A stretch of DNA of 64,000 bases. Source: Kuschelorhynchus macadamiae (Eukaryota; Arthropoda; Insecta; Coleoptera; Curculionidae). A program made the position numbers and the translations under genes. Shown here piece by piece: positions 11,801 through 23,735 of the stretch (position 1 is its first letter; each line of letters begins with the position of its first letter). The DNA lies in contig JAUTXW010001351.1 of the NCBI GenBank assembly GCA_030620095.1, positions 744,001 to 808,000 on the forward strand, written 5' to 3'. The notes under the pieces are model-generated. The model was not told the DNA's origin, made no database searches, and saw nothing but the letters and a program-made list of their open reading frames with translations.

Positions 11801-12464
11801 GTTCCACCATCTTGAATTAGGATCACAATTTTACTAGTTCATAAAAATTAACAAAGTGCAAAATTACATTTAAAGCGTGGCATGTCCTTTCATATTTTGA
11901 TATTATTTATGGAGAAAATTATTGGCAGGACAGTATTATTATCCGAGATACGTACTTTATAATTATTAGACATTCCTATGTTTTCTAACAAAACTTAAGT
12001 AATTTTTTGCATGCTAGGCCGATGTGCAACCCTGACAAGCAAAAGCCTCAATTGAAATTTGCTGCGAGATCCGGGCCAGTTATTTAGTCGCGTAGTTCAC
12101 TGAGGCAATAAATCTCTAGCGAAGTGGGTAATCTGCTTATAAGATAAAACTTTATTGGCCAATACTAAATCACTCCGTTTTGACATGTTAAAATTTAGTT
12201 ATTGTAAAGAAAAACAGGCTTAAGTAAAAGAGGTTTATTACTCAGATTAAAAAAAAACATATTTTTAAAAATATTGGTTTATGAGCTATATAAAAGCTTA
12301 TTTTCAGGTAAGTCTGTACTCTTGTATTAGCTATTTGTTTTCCGAAACGCGTTTTTGACTTGAAAAATCAATGAAACACATCAATGAAACGGCTGAATAC
12401 AATGGGTCAACTTAAATACGGTTTTGGTTAATATCTAAGGAAATACGACGACGAAAAACAAGCA

Positions 12465-12592
12465 GGTTACTATGGTTATTATGACGCTACACACTGAAAC
12501 TGGACAGAGCGGAACGCATGTATGGCGGCTTACTATAGTTATTATGACGTTCCTCACTGAAACTGGATACGGTGGAACGCATATCAATTGTA
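12465..12592. repeat. Tandem dimer of ~64 bp
   Basis: The phrase TTACTATGGTTATTATGACG followed by CACTGAAACTGGA and GGAACGCAT occurs twice in direct orientation, about 64 bp apart, with a few substitutions. Function unknown. Confidence 0.75.
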
Positions 12593-12848
12593 TTTGAAAA
12601 AAGCAATGAAAATGTGGGTCAGTTTCGACTCCAATGAAGTCTTAATGTGACGCCTTACCGCCTTGAAAAAAAAACCTAAGAAACAGGAGAGAAAAATCTT
12701 AGATGGGTCTCTATTTCAAAAATTTCTAATAAGTGTGAATCCTCTTACAATATAGCTCTTGCTTCTAGTATGTATGTATATATAATTCGATTAGTAAGTT
12801 TTTTTCAAATTAGTTTAAAAAATGGTATCAAAAATAGTTAAATATCGT

Positions 12849-13022
12849 CAAAATAAAAGAAAATACAGTTTTTGGGTAGCCGTTTGTACTAGTTTAATAC
12901 GTCTAAGGTAACAGTAAATTAATTATTACATTACACATGTAATAATTAGATTACTGTTACCTTAGACGTATTAACATTAACTAGAACAAACGGTAACGCA
13001 AAAACTGTATTTTATTATTTTC
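12849..13022. repeat. Foldback hairpin (MITE-like), ~80-bp arms
   Basis: The left arm includes AAAATACAGTTTTTG, CCGTTTGT and ACGTCTAAGGTAACAGTAA. The right arm is its near-perfect reverse complement, ending in CAAAAACTGTATTTT. The loop is about five bases near 12934-12938. Typical foldback element; non-coding. Confidence 0.85.
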
Positions 13023-13632
13023 ACGTTTTTTAATTGCTCTTAATACTAATTTAAATACTTTTTCAAAAATTTAGGGAGGGAAAATTTTTTAGGGAAATAT
13101 TTATTTTATGAACTACCTATGTGGTCTTTTTCTAAATTTTTCGGCCCGCAAACAGCTACGCCGTAACGGCAGTGCCAAAAGGGGCCATAATGTATAAATA
13201 GTGCATGACTACAGCGTCTGTAAGATTTCATTTCAGAGCTAATCTAGTTGGCTACCTTAGGTTATAATAGTTATTTTTTAGTCCCATTAATATTTTTTTC
13301 ATTCAATACATTTTGAATTTGATTGCGGGTCAATGTAGGCCGCATTTTAAATTATTTCGACATTTTAACCACTTTATACAGCTGTATAATCCAACAGGCT
13401 TGACTCCAGAAACTTTCAGAACTAAATGGCAATTTTAAAATTACCGTCTGGTTTTAAAGCGGAATAATTTTACTTCCTTCCGCTTTTAAGACTACAACAT
13501 AAGAGGACAATGTTGCAAAAACATGTTTAGAATTTAACGCAGTATCGATATAATATTAAAGCCTCTTTTGCATTGAGTTACGTAATATTTTCGAAAAAAT
13601 ATAAATTGTACGCAAACTTGCGAACATATATT
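13023..13632. other. Gene-free stretch
   Basis: No gene or repeat recognised. It contains ordinary AT-rich sequence up to the 31-bp inverted-repeat end at 13633. Confidence 0.4.
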
Positions 13633-13663
13633 ATGTATAGTTGGGGTCAGATAAATCCGTACA
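13633..13663 (+). repeat. 31-bp terminal-type inverted repeat, left member
   Basis: A 31-base sequence beginning ATGTATAGTTGG and ending CAGATAAATCCGTACA. It recurs inverted at 19606-19636 with two differences. It lies just upstream of a non-LTR RT relic. It may be the end of a larger, now heavily rearranged transposon. Confidence 0.6.
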
Positions 13664-13714
13664 ATTTAAATGTTATATTGTAAATTGTATTTTGTCCTCC
13701 TTTACGTACTTGAA

Positions 13715-14510
13715 TTACGCTGTGAATCCTTACAGTGTCAACGCAGCTTTAGAAGAGGTAAAAGTACAACCTCTGCAATTTTGCAATTTTTTGGACAGCT
13801 ATATAATTATTTGGATCAGAACATGAAATGTTTGGGACTTTTCATTGATCTAAGCAAGGCGTTTGACTTGATCAATATTGTTTTGTTGGTGTTGAAAATG
13901 GATCACTATGGTCTAAGAGGAAAAGTAGGTTAAACTCATATCTTAGTTACAGAGAGCAAATGATCGAAATTGATGGAGCGGTTTCGGTCGAGTTCGACGT
14001 CATATTGGTGTGTCACAGAGATCCATTCTAGGAAACCTGCTATTTTTGTCAACGATTTGCCTGTCATTGATAACCACAACGATCTCACAAAGTTTGCAGA
14101 TGACAACACATATTTGTTATGATACTTCAATCGATGGTGCTGTCGGAAAGTTGTAGGAGTAGTTAAGTGCGTTTGAGAAATGGTTTATTCAAAATAAATT
14201 AATTTCAAATAGTAAGAAGATAGTTTTTATAAACTTTACTCCTAGAACCTTAAATATAAATGAATATTATTTATTTAGGACAAATATTAATGGAAATTCT
14301 GTGAATTAAGTGTTTGAAACAAAACTGCTGGTTCCCCATATTGACAGTTCACTAAATTGGAATATTCACATTCTCACAACAATGTAAAAAACTTCCATAC
14401 ATTTGCTTTGCTATTTATCACCTTGTAATATTAATATTAATTGCAGAGATCCTTGTTTAAATCACTCCAATCACCTTAGAAGATTTTTTTCAGTAAGAAA
14501 ATTTTAAATA
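13715..14510 (+). pseudogene. Non-LTR retrotransposon reverse transcriptase relic
   Basis: The plus-strand frames together show RT blocks in the right order. QCQRSFRRGKSTTSAI and LFIDLSKAFDLIN lie near 13735-13880 (block A with the catalytic Asp). A degraded SILGNLLF/NDLP segment follows near 14020-14070, then KFADDNTY near 14092-14115 (the FADD catalytic box). After this come weak thumb-like words (NSKKIVFINF, HIDSSLNWN). At least three shifts separate these pieces. The type is jockey/CR1-like. No endonuclease domain or 3' tail is recognisable, so it is an internal fragment. Confidence 0.7.
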
Positions 14511-14672
14511 ACGTTTAGATACTGATAATATATTATAAAATTAATTAGAATACGTTTTGTGTACTATGCCATAGGGTCGCACGTAAGTTCACGTACGTGA
14601 TGGCACCTCTTGCTCTATGGGTTATAATATCTCACTGCCTAATACTCATCGTTTATATTCAACATACCGTTG

Positions 14673-14773
14673 AGTGTTTTCTATCATCTCTACCATACAG
14701 CTGCATTGGCCTGATGAGCCTCATATAGGGAGAAACGTCGTCAATTATGCCGGTAGAGATGATGGAAAGCACT
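14673..14773 (+). ncRNA. Hammerhead-ribozyme-like RNA with long closing stem
   Basis: Bases 14673-14694 pair with 14752-14773 to form a 22-bp stem (two G-U pairs only). An inner GGC/GCC pairing is at 14708-14710 and 14749-14751. Enclosed are CTGATGA (14711-14717), a small stem-loop (14718-14731) and GAAACGTCGTC (14732-14742). In the last string AC...GU could form a two-base-pair stem III before the GUC cleavage triplet. This is the hammerhead order for a type I layout. The bases flanking the cleavage site do not pair well with those preceding CTGATGA, so activity is uncertain. Confidence 0.5.
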
Positions 14774-14779
14774 TATAGG

Positions 14780-16194
14780 CTTGTCAGTATAATGGTTCAT
14801 TATTTTTGGATCCTATACTTGATAAGCTTACTACAGGCAAAATATTTTGTCCGAATGGCCGTTAATTTCTTTCTTATAATATTTAATGTATGATCGATGT
14901 GTTATAGTAAAGTTTGTGCTTGATTTATTAAGTTTAAAGTGTGATTACCAAGATTTCTCTTAGATATAATAAAATTAAGGTGTGTGTGTATAATATTTCT
15001 TACATACTTACTACTACATACATAGTCTTATATGTTTAAATATGAAACAAGAGTATGTTTACCTAAAATTAATGGGGTTGGTTTCAAACAAAATAAGCAT
15101 ATATTAAGCTTCTGAATTGAGAATTCAGAAGAATGGCTAAGTAGGAGAAAAAAAAAGGACAGAGTTTCGTCATGAACGAAGTTTCTTCTTTCTTCTTTAC
15201 GTATTGCACTGAGTACCCTGGAGGATTTACAGTCCTGAGGAATGCTGCAAGCCAGTATTTGCAAGACAGCACCAACACTCTGTCCCCTTGATGCTTCTTG
15301 AATGAATATACGGTCCTCTTCTCGATGCATCTCACAAAACAAAATTGCAAACCGCCCTGTTGAAGAACTAAAATTCACCAGTCCCTTGTGTGATTTCCCG
15401 GTTTAGAAGGCACTACACTCAATTTCTTGTACCGGAACAAATCTTGACCGACTGCACCAGTTATATTATTTTACAAAGAACAAGCTAAGATTTAAACTCT
15501 TACGCGAGGTAAGTATAAGATAAATCCTGGTATGAATTGATGAAGTACGAGAAATAACAATTAAACAAAATTCGATCTATATCTACACTTGATGATATTC
15601 AATATTCGAAGATAATTTACGGTAAAAATATAACTCAGCAAAAACTCGAGCGTTATCACTTAATAGATTAATGTCCATATAAACAGATAAACAACGGTAG
15701 TTAAACAACTCAACAATTCTTCGCATTTTATCTTGTTACGGGTCAGGGATGTATTCAGGCTGGTTGTTATTTACGGAAATATAAAAAAGTGTGAAAGGAG
15801 CATACATTGGAAAGATCTGCAAGGATAGGTTTGACTTATAAAATAACAACTCATGAAAATAATACTAACTTAATGACGTTCCTAAAACAACACCCGTTTG
15901 AAACTGCTATATTCCCGGTACCGCTCTAGAGAACAGTGTTTTAAGGCTCACATAGATCAGCTTAGGTCGTGTGAAACAATGTACTGAATTTAGGAATCGA
16001 GTATCTGCCATAGAATCTCCCTTTTTAACTCAACTACTCAATTAATGAGGAACGAAGATGACAAAGTCTGGGAGTTTGTCAACGAAACACATGATAGAGC
16101 CCACCCAAATAACAAAAATTTACTGTATTAGGAAAAAACTGTAATTAAAAAAACATTTTTGTTTCTGTTGACATTAGTGTAAATCAATAATTTA
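14780..16194. other. Stretch without recognisable genes
   Basis: The longest frame is 116 codons on the minus strand (15378-15028), overlapped by another of 88 codons. Neither resembles a family I know, and the region is not flanked by recognisable splice or promoter signals. It may be chance or a decayed element. Confidence 0.4.
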
Positions 16195-18178
16195 AAATTA
16201 ATCGACTTACCTGTAAGGATGATTAATGTTAATTTTCCTCGCTTGTCCATGAATATAATTATTACAGTGTAATTTCCAAAAACCTACCCATCAGCACGAA
16301 TCTTTTTAAAATTCACAATCACAATGATTCATCTTCTCGCCTGATATTCTCAAATACCAATCGCTTGCGTCATTGCGTTAAAGTGCGAAGATGGAAAATC
16401 GCTTGTCAAATAGCGTACCTATATAAGGGTGGGTTGGGTAATAATTATATACACGGACAAGCTAGGAAAATTACGATAATCATCCTTACAGGTAAGTCGA
16501 TTAATCTTTAAATTTTCCGTCGCCTGTCCTTGATATAATTATTACAGCGTAGATGTTGATAGTAAAAAGCGATTTTCTAATAACTTCTGTGTTAATATAA
16601 TCAAGGAACTCAGACAAGTTACTTATGTAGTTACAGGACCTAACTAAAGCCCTAATACTAAAAAAAGCCTATAATATAGACATTATAATATAGTATACAT
16701 AATAATACTTAACTATATGTTTTAATTATAAGTTGACTTACTTGACCTACTGAAAAGGTTATAGTTTGACGTCCCTTTCAACTTAGAATAGAGCTAGTAA
16801 ATATGTCGCTTGGATCTTTGACGGGTCTATTGCAGAATTTAAAAAATGTATTAGAGGTGGGTGTCCAATCTGCTGTATTCTTAATTTGTTCGGTACTTCA
16901 CATGCTCTGTAAACTGCAGAAGTTGATGCATTGCGCACGCTATGAGATGAAAATATGGGTGTGCCTATGCCTCCTAAAGATAATGTTTTCTTGATCCAAC
17001 AGCTAATAGTCTGTGAAGAGGCAGCGTGAATTGGGTTTTTGAAGGTAACTATAAGATTTATTTTTCGTGATGACCAGAAACCTCGAATGTTTTAAATTAA
17101 TTCTCTATAGTGGATGCCACACGTAACTCTCGTCTTACTTTAAAGTAAGGAAAAATTAATATAGGTTGTATTCTACTGGATCCAGATATTTTTAATCTGT
17201 CAGGAATTTTAATTTCAATTTTATCTTCTAATATTCTAATATTTTCAATTTTTATGAGGGAAAGAGACTGCACTCTACTGGCAGACGTTAACACCATAAG
17301 AGTATCAAACTTATATGATAAATTCTCTATACTTAAAGCCTCTATGGACTTGCTTGCATTTATTTATTTCAATTATTTATTTACTTATTTTAATATATAA
17401 TATAATAATAATAAAGAATGTTTTCGAAACATCCGTAATAATTCTCAGGGCTAAAAATCCAAACAAATTATTGTCCTAAGTTCTTAAACGTAACACCACA
17501 CTCCCTTGCATAACTATGAACATCGACCGATTTTATGCTATATTAATAGGCAACGCACGTTGACCTATATTCATATTATAAACGAAAACGCCCGATTTCA
17601 TTATATTGTCTAAAAATCTTTTTATTTTACTAGTACGAGTTTGTTGTTCAATCTCGATTTCTATATTCACCAAAATATTATTAAAAATAAAATCGCACAA
17701 TTTTATTTATTTAAGCTACCAGAAGTGACACACTTTTAAATTGATGTAAGCAAATTAAATCTAAAAAGATATTTTTTGTATTTTTTCTTTATCGCTACTA
17801 AAAAGTATGCATCTTTAAGATCTAATTTTAAATTTAATATGAAGCGATCTGTCCCATTTGGTATATGTAATAAATATATTAGAAAAAACCTACCTGAAGA
17901 ATCTGGGTTGAACAATGGGAAGAATAAGATAAATCACTCAATTTTATTTATTTGTTATTGCATTTCACTCATTTTTAACAGAATTGTTATTGTTGCCTAC
18001 CAAGTCGATTCGATGCCGACGAGCACCAAAACGGAATGACGGAAGCGATTGCTAGTTGAGAACATCAGGCGAGAAGATGAATCATCATTGTAAATTTTAA
18101 AAAGATTCGTGCTAAAGGTAGATTTTCGGAAACTACAATGTAACAATTATATCAAGGACGGAAAATTGAAATGCTAAT
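16195..18178 (-). mobile_element. DIRS-like tyrosine-recombinase element, internally deleted
   Basis: A block of about 150 bp at 18030-18175 recurs inverted at 16228-16385, giving terminal inverted repeats. On the low-coordinate side there are extra copies of the outermost repeat. One is an inverted copy at 16440-16506, closed by a 26-bp perfect inverted pair (16199-16225 and 16479-16505). Another is a third copy at 16507-16560. A degraded tyrosine recombinase lies between, on the minus strand, next to this complex end. Inverted terminal repeats plus an internal complementary region beside the recombinase is the layout of DIRS elements. The reverse transcriptase is missing, so this would be a deleted copy. 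Confidence 0.6.
16800..17345 (-). pseudogene. Tyrosine recombinase (DIRS/Crypton type), inactive
   Basis: The minus strand encodes LSIENLSYKFDTLMVLTSASR, which contains the first catalytic Arg in the context SASRVQSLSLIKI. The segment KIPDRLKISGSSRIQP follows, and after shifts an SSHSVRNAST segment with the H-x-x-R motif near 16950-16929. The terminal NTADWTPTSNTFFKFCNRP sits near 16874-16818. The family normally has a nucleophilic Tyr in FYxRP; here the codon at 16832-16834 reads Cys. A stop at about 17097 and at least one frameshift also break the gene. Confidence 0.75.
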
Positions 18179-18221
18179 ATCTGTAGATTGACTAATTAAA
18201 TTTGATTTTCACGTATTTTTT

Positions 18222-19345
18222 CAAGTATTGAAAAAATCACCCTTCGAGATTTTTTCAGACTTATACATTTCAGGGTCCCTAGATGCCGAAAAAAACATGT
18301 TTTCTCAATTCCGTCGGTCTGTCTGTCGGACTGTCTGTTCGCCGCATATCTAAAAAAAAACTACTTACCTGATTGAATTCAATTTTTTCTCTAAACTTAA
18401 GGGTCATGTCATATGGGGAATAGCTGGTAACAAAATGGCGGTCTAGTGAAATTTTGCTCGAAAAGCAAGTATTATGTTGGAATCAACCGGTAAAATTTTG
18501 ATACGAATCCAAGATCGTGGAATAAAATGGCAGCTTAATAAAATATTTAAAAATTCAGCTCGAAAAAACTACTTAATGGATTAATTTCAAATTGTTGGTC
18601 ATAACTAGTTGTGGTATAGGGACCAACTAGTACAATTGTGGTACTACTTCAAGACGGCTACTACAACAAAATGGCGATCAAAAAAAATATTTGTAAAAGT
18701 GAAAAAAACTCCCTCTCAGGTTTACATCTCCTCACGTTTTAGAGTTCCTAGATGCAAAAAAATATGTTTTATCAATTCCGTCGTTCCGTCTGTCGATCTG
18801 CCAGTCTGTCATTTTACGGCATAGCTTAAATAGTACTCACCAAATTGACTGGTAATATTTTGGTAAAAATCCAATATGGCGAAACATTTAGTGAAACGTT
18901 AAAAAAATTAGTACTTAAAAAATTAATTATCCAATTTACCTCAAATTTTGCATACACATCAAGTGTTACATAGGGATAAACTGGTAATATTTTCATATGA
19001 ATTCAAGACAACAAAACAAAATTGCGAAGTAATAAAATATTTAAAAAATCAGCATGAAAAAGCTACTTATTAGAATAATTTCAAATTCTGTGCAAGCATT
19101 AGCTGTGTTTTAGAGATAAACTGGTAAAGTTGTGATACGAATTTAAGATGGCGACACAAGATGGCGGCCAAATAGAATTTTTATAAAATCAACGTAAAAA
19201 AATCTTTTCAGTTGACTTTAAATTCTGTAGAAAAATTAAATGTGATTATGGGATAAATTTGTATGAATGCAACATGACTTAATAAAATAGCGGTATGTGT
19301 CAATGTAAAAACTACTTACTGAATTTATTTTAAATTATGCCCAAA
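18222..19345 (+). repeat. GCCAT-rich composite dispersed repeat, copy B
   Basis: Plus-strand copy. It begins GAAAAAATCACCCTTCGAG, then GGGTCCCTAGATGCC and a CGGTCTGTCTGTC tract at about 18317. A second head of the same kind lies at about 18776, so head-to-head spacing is about 460 bp. Between and after are ~110-150-bp monomers containing AAGATGGCG, AACTGGTAA and AACTACTTA. Small frames inside are incidental. Confidence 0.85.
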
Positions 19346-19605
19346 AACTTTGTGACTAAATGACTAGGTATTGAATTATTGTATTTGTTTTCTAGGGCGT
19401 GAATTGTAAGAGAAGTTTTTATTTTGGTTTCATTAGATTTAACATATGTCTCTAAAAGAATTCAAATAATAAAATTTCCTATTTAGGTATAAAAGTTCGT
19501 AACATACCTTTAACGCCAATAAATCCTCATGATAGTAATCCAGATAAAAGGCAAAAAGTCCTTATTACCAAAATATCAAAAAATGAAATTAGGCTGAATT
19601 GACGC

Positions 19606-19636
19606 TGTACGGATTTATCTGTCGCCAACTATACAT
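19606..19636 (-). repeat. 31-bp terminal-type inverted repeat, right member
   Basis: Reverse complement of 13633-13663 with two mismatches. Together they bracket 6.0 kb containing a LINE relic, a DIRS-like element and a dispersed repeat, so the original element, if one, has been heavily overwritten. Confidence 0.6.
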
Positions 19637-19639
19637 GGT

Positions 19640-20624
19640 ACATTAAAAATCGTATGTTATTTTTCTCTACTCTAAAATTACGGGTTTTTAAGGAGACTCA
19701 TTATGCTAAACCTTATACAGAATATCTCTTCGCTGCGGATATTATTAATCATATTTTACCGCGATACTTAATGCCAAACAGCGTAGACTAGATAAGTTGG
19801 TTATATTTTTAGCACCTCAAGAACGGTTTGTTTAGTACCTTCCAGAAACTCCGCTTCCATTGAAATTTTGTTTTATATCTCGTTGGGTAACGTAGTGAAT
19901 AGCTACCCTAAGGTAACCACGTAAACGAAAATTTATTAGCACGAAGCGAGGCAAGAATTTCTTGTCGACGGATCTCGCTCTAGTAAATCTGGAGTTCAAT
20001 GGGTGCCCCTATAGAAATTTCGAATTGCAGAGAGATTAAACCGTTGTGAATAACTTTTGCTATATATCTTTAAAATATATTTACTGAAAGAGTATTTAAA
20101 TAGGGCTTGGAGAATACAAACTAAATGTATTGGCTTCCTTTGTCTCAGCCAAAAAGGTTTTGATACTTAATAAGGGTTAAATTATATAAGCTCAAAGAGA
20201 AAAAAAGTTAAATTATTTCAGTAAGTAAAAGTTCAGGTAATTTAGAGCAAAAAATATCTTACATACTAGGGTACCATATTCAAGAGCAAGACAATTTCAA
20301 AATGGATGATTTTCTGGAAACACGCATATCATTTAAAATCAATGTTTTCAGCTTATAAATTAGACATACATTTTTTGCCGTATAATTTTTATTCTAAAAG
20401 ATCTAGGAATAATTATTATTGTGTCATGAAACTGCTTATATCTATTTTTTTAAAAAATGAGTAACGAATATATTTAAATTTAAAAAATATTAGTAAGAAA
20501 CACTTAAAGTTTTTGTAATTTTATACTACACACTAATGAGGTCTTTTTAAACTAAGTGTTGTAAACTGGCACCACCCACAGGCGCCGAATTTTCTGAACT
20601 GCTCTGGGTGCTTTGTACATGTTC
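19640..20624. other. Gene-free stretch
   Basis: No recognisable coding region. A short GC-richer part at about 19870-20030 contains no frame that I can assign. Confidence 0.4.
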
Positions 20625-21075
20625 ACAATCCATTAAGTAGGTTTTTCACTTCGCCGTGTACTGACAGACAGACAGAGAGACCGACGGAATTGACAAAACA
20701 TATTTTGGGCCCCTAGGGATGCTAAAACGTGAATACATGTAAAATTTGGGAGGGTGATTTTCTTCACTTTTACAAATATTTTCTTTGACCGCCATTTGGT
20801 TCCGCCATCTTGAATTCGTACCACAATTTTACCAGTTTATGTCTATATCACAGTTAATTGTTGTACAAAATTTGAAATCCATCCATCAAGTAGATCAGTT
20901 TTTTTCGCCAGTTTGGATTCGTACCAAAATTTAACCAGATAATCCGTACATAGTACTTGATTTGTGTGCAAAATAAATTATATAAATAGTATTTTAGATA
21001 TTTTGAAATATTTTTTTAACATTTCCCTAGGCCACCATTTTGTTTCGACTGTATTTTCATAATAAACTTTGTTAC
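20625..21075 (-). repeat. GCCAT-rich composite dispersed repeat, copy C (short)
   Basis: Minus-strand copy with the head tract (GACAGACAGACAG near 20663) and GGGTGATTTTCTTCAC. About two monomers follow (CCGCCATTTGGTTCCGCC, then ATCTTGAATTCGTACC). It then fades out near 21075. Confidence 0.8.
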
Positions 21076-21708
21076 ATACCCTATAGATATTAAACACATT
21101 AATATATTCTTCGTGTTAATAACTTAATGGCCCCAGCATGATAATTAGCAATAATAATTATGTAAATTGTCAAACGTCAAGAAATACTTAAAACTCATTT
21201 CTGTAGTGCTCGATTGTACTTTTTTTTTCGTCACGCCTCATGGCCAACTAACAACAATACTTAAAAGCCATAGGTATGGCATTTTTACAATGAAAAAATG
21301 TTTATTTGCAAATATCTCTGAAACAAATTTTCGAAATAGACAAACTTATACAATGTTACCCTTATTTTTAATGCTAAATAAGATAAAATTATTACAAAAG
21401 GCGGTTTCCATTTGAAAAAACTGACATCTAACGATGTTTTCAATACAATTTTTAATTTTTATATTTATTAATAAGTAGTAAATTGTCAGCACGAACCATT
21501 AAAGTAGGTCCTCTTCCACAGGGAAACCAACTTTAGTTAAATAATAAAGGCTCTCAATAGGAGAAATTAATAGTTATGTAAGTAGACCTGCAAACGTTAC
21601 TTTTGACATAATGACATTGAAAATGTCAAAAACGGTTAGACTTAGGAATAGAATATTATACATGAAATGTATCAAGGACTTTCCTAGGAATTCAAAAATT
21701 CTAGAATA
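21076..21708. other. Gene-free stretch
   Basis: Contains one 82-codon plus-strand frame (21167-21415) with no family resemblance. Nothing else recognised. Confidence 0.35.
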
Positions 21709-21888
21709 TACAGAATGTCTCATTTAAAATAACGAAGTTGACACCTACTTGATCACAAAAAATCAAATACCATATAAATATATTAGAATTCTAATTGAGT
21801 CCAAAAAACTTCAGTATTTAACATTTTTTGCCATCTTTTATAAGTTCTCAGATAAGGTGTCGCCCCATAATAAACGGGCCACCCTATA
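21709..21888. mobile_element. Short mariner-type MITE
   Basis: Starts TACAGAATGTCTCATTTAAA and ends GGCCACCCTATA. The ends are imperfect inverted copies of the TACAGGGTGTCCCATTT type common to mariner-derived MITEs here. Flanked by TA. No coding capacity. Confidence 0.6.
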
Positions 21889-22379
21889 CATACTAAAGGA
21901 GATTAATCCTTGACTTACTCTATGACTAAAAGTTCCTACAAACGTATGCCATAAATTACTTCCTTTTCAACATACAGGGTTTTTAAATATTAAATATTTC
22001 TTAATTTTTTAAAGAACCTCACAAATTCTGTTTAAATTTGGCACAAAATAAACCGTAATTATTGTCTATAGAATAATATTAATATACTGGAAAAAATATA
22101 CAGGGTGTAACTTTTTTTGGGATCACGGCCCCTTAGATCGCCATAAAGAAAATTCTTTATTGACACTGATCTTGCGTGGTAATATTATTGTTTCCTGCTT
22201 TATTTTACAAATTTTCTATTGTTTTGAATTTTTTGATGTTATGCAACGTTTTAGAGTACCTAATCTGGAAAAATGTGTTTAAAAACATTTTTATAATATG
22301 TTTCTAAAGATTTTTCGCTTGTAATTTAGATAATAAAAGCTGATACTAAATAAAATCATAAAAAAAATCCATATTTTTA

Positions 22380-22650
22380 AAAACGTTCTTCAAAATAAAT
22401 CTGCTGAAAATGATTCAAATGGGTTACTCTCATGTATTCAAATAACGTTGTAAGAGCTAGAGTCAAATATCGGCGAATCTGCCCGGGAAGAAGAATTTCT
22501 TCAATAAATACAATAAAAAATATAATTAATCGTTTCGAACAACAAAATTCTATTCAACCAAAAACCAGAAAAATAGAAAATACTTCTAACAACGAAATGA
22601 CATTCAACGAAAGAACAAGAAAATATTTAACAATAATTAATGAAATTGTT
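22380..22650 (+). pseudogene. Inverted partial copy of mariner-like transposase N-terminus
   Basis: Encodes NNVVRARVKYRRICPGRR and INTIKNIINRFEQQNSIQ, the N-terminal DNA-binding region of the transposase whose full-length relative runs on the opposite strand at 23735-22680. At the DNA level 22391-22640 matches the reverse complement of 23521-23765, with a short deletion after the start. It sits directly downstream of the transposase stop. It is therefore the far arm of a long inverted repeat that includes coding sequence, not a separate gene. Confidence 0.7.
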
Positions 22651-22679
22651 TAAACGAAATTTGAAAAATACTTATAAAA

Positions 22680-23735
22680 CTAAATATTTTCTACGTAGCC
22701 TCCATTATTTTCAATACATTTGCGAATATTTCTCAACAATATTCTTTTTATACATGAACTTATAATGATTACGTGCTTTTTGTCTAATTCTGAAATTTCT
22801 CTATTTAGTTTCTCTATTATGGTTTGTAAAGTTTGAAGTCTATTATAATACATCTTGTTCTTCAAGTATCCCCACAAATGTCCAATGGATTTAAATCCGG
22901 ACTTTTCGCTGGCCATTTGAGAGTTCCATTTCTGCCTATCCAAAGTGGGTATTTACCATTCAGGTGATCGGTGACTAATTTGGTATTGTGTGGAAATGCA
23001 CCATCTTGACACTCATTAATTCAAAATACTGCCTGACTGGAATATCTTCTACCAATTGCTCTATTTCTGTTTCAATGAAATTTAAATCATTTGATCAGTC
23101 AGGGATCCCTGATATGTATTTGGTCCTATTTATTTTTGAGCACACCACACATTAAGCGACTTTCGTCCTTGTAGTTTGTGGGGATTTTTCGTAGATCAAA
23201 AATATATATTTTCCTGTTATATACACCGGCTGCTGTGGAAGGCGCTTCATTGGTGCATATTTTAATTTTGTAATGAAGTGTATCAAATAAAATGTTATTG
23301 TCCTCAATTCTTTGACAAATTTCGTTACAAAATTAAAATATTTGCCTTATCAGGCAATTCTTGCACTGGACGGAACTTGTATAGATAAAACTTGTGGCGT
23401 TTCAGCGTTTGTTGATTTTTGCTATATGACTTGCTGGAAATGTTTTGAGCCTCACGTATAGAATATTCAGGATTTACTAGAAGAGGAAATAATATTTTGG
23501 TGATTTTTCACAAAATTAAAAAACATATTCAGGTTTTTTCTATGTTTCTGATCTTCCGTTGAATGAAACTTTGTTCGAAACGATTAATTATATTCTTAAT
23601 TGTATTTATTGAAGCAATTCTTTTTCCTGGGTATATTAGCCGATATTCGACTCTAATTCTTGCAACGTTATTATCGTCTGAATAAAAGAGATTTAATATT
23701 TCTCGTTTCTCTTCCTCAGAATAATCCATTCGAAG
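22680..23735 (-). pseudogene. Mariner-like (Tc1/mariner superfamily) transposase, degraded
   Basis: Minus strand. The N-terminus MDYSEEEKREILNLFYSD and SINTIKNIINRFEQ (23729-23540) corresponds to the helix-turn-helix region of arthropod mariner-like transposases. Middle pieces include a KRHKFYLYKFRPVQELPD-like segment near 23400. The catalytic part shows CQDGAFPHN near 23015 (second Asp) and LKWPAKSPDLNPLD near 22915 (third Asp). The C-terminus ending CIENNGGYVENI closes at 22680. Several frameshifts and stops lie between, so it is inactive. It resembles the better-preserved transposase at 53906-54973. Confidence 0.75.

Noticed and set aside
15028..15378. 116-codon minus-strand frame as a host gene
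   Set aside because: It overlaps another frame, has no recognisable motif, promoter or splice context, and could be chance.
18310..18350. CTGTCTGTCTG tracts as independent microsatellites
   Set aside because: They recur at the same place within the heads of the dispersed repeat, so they are part of that family.
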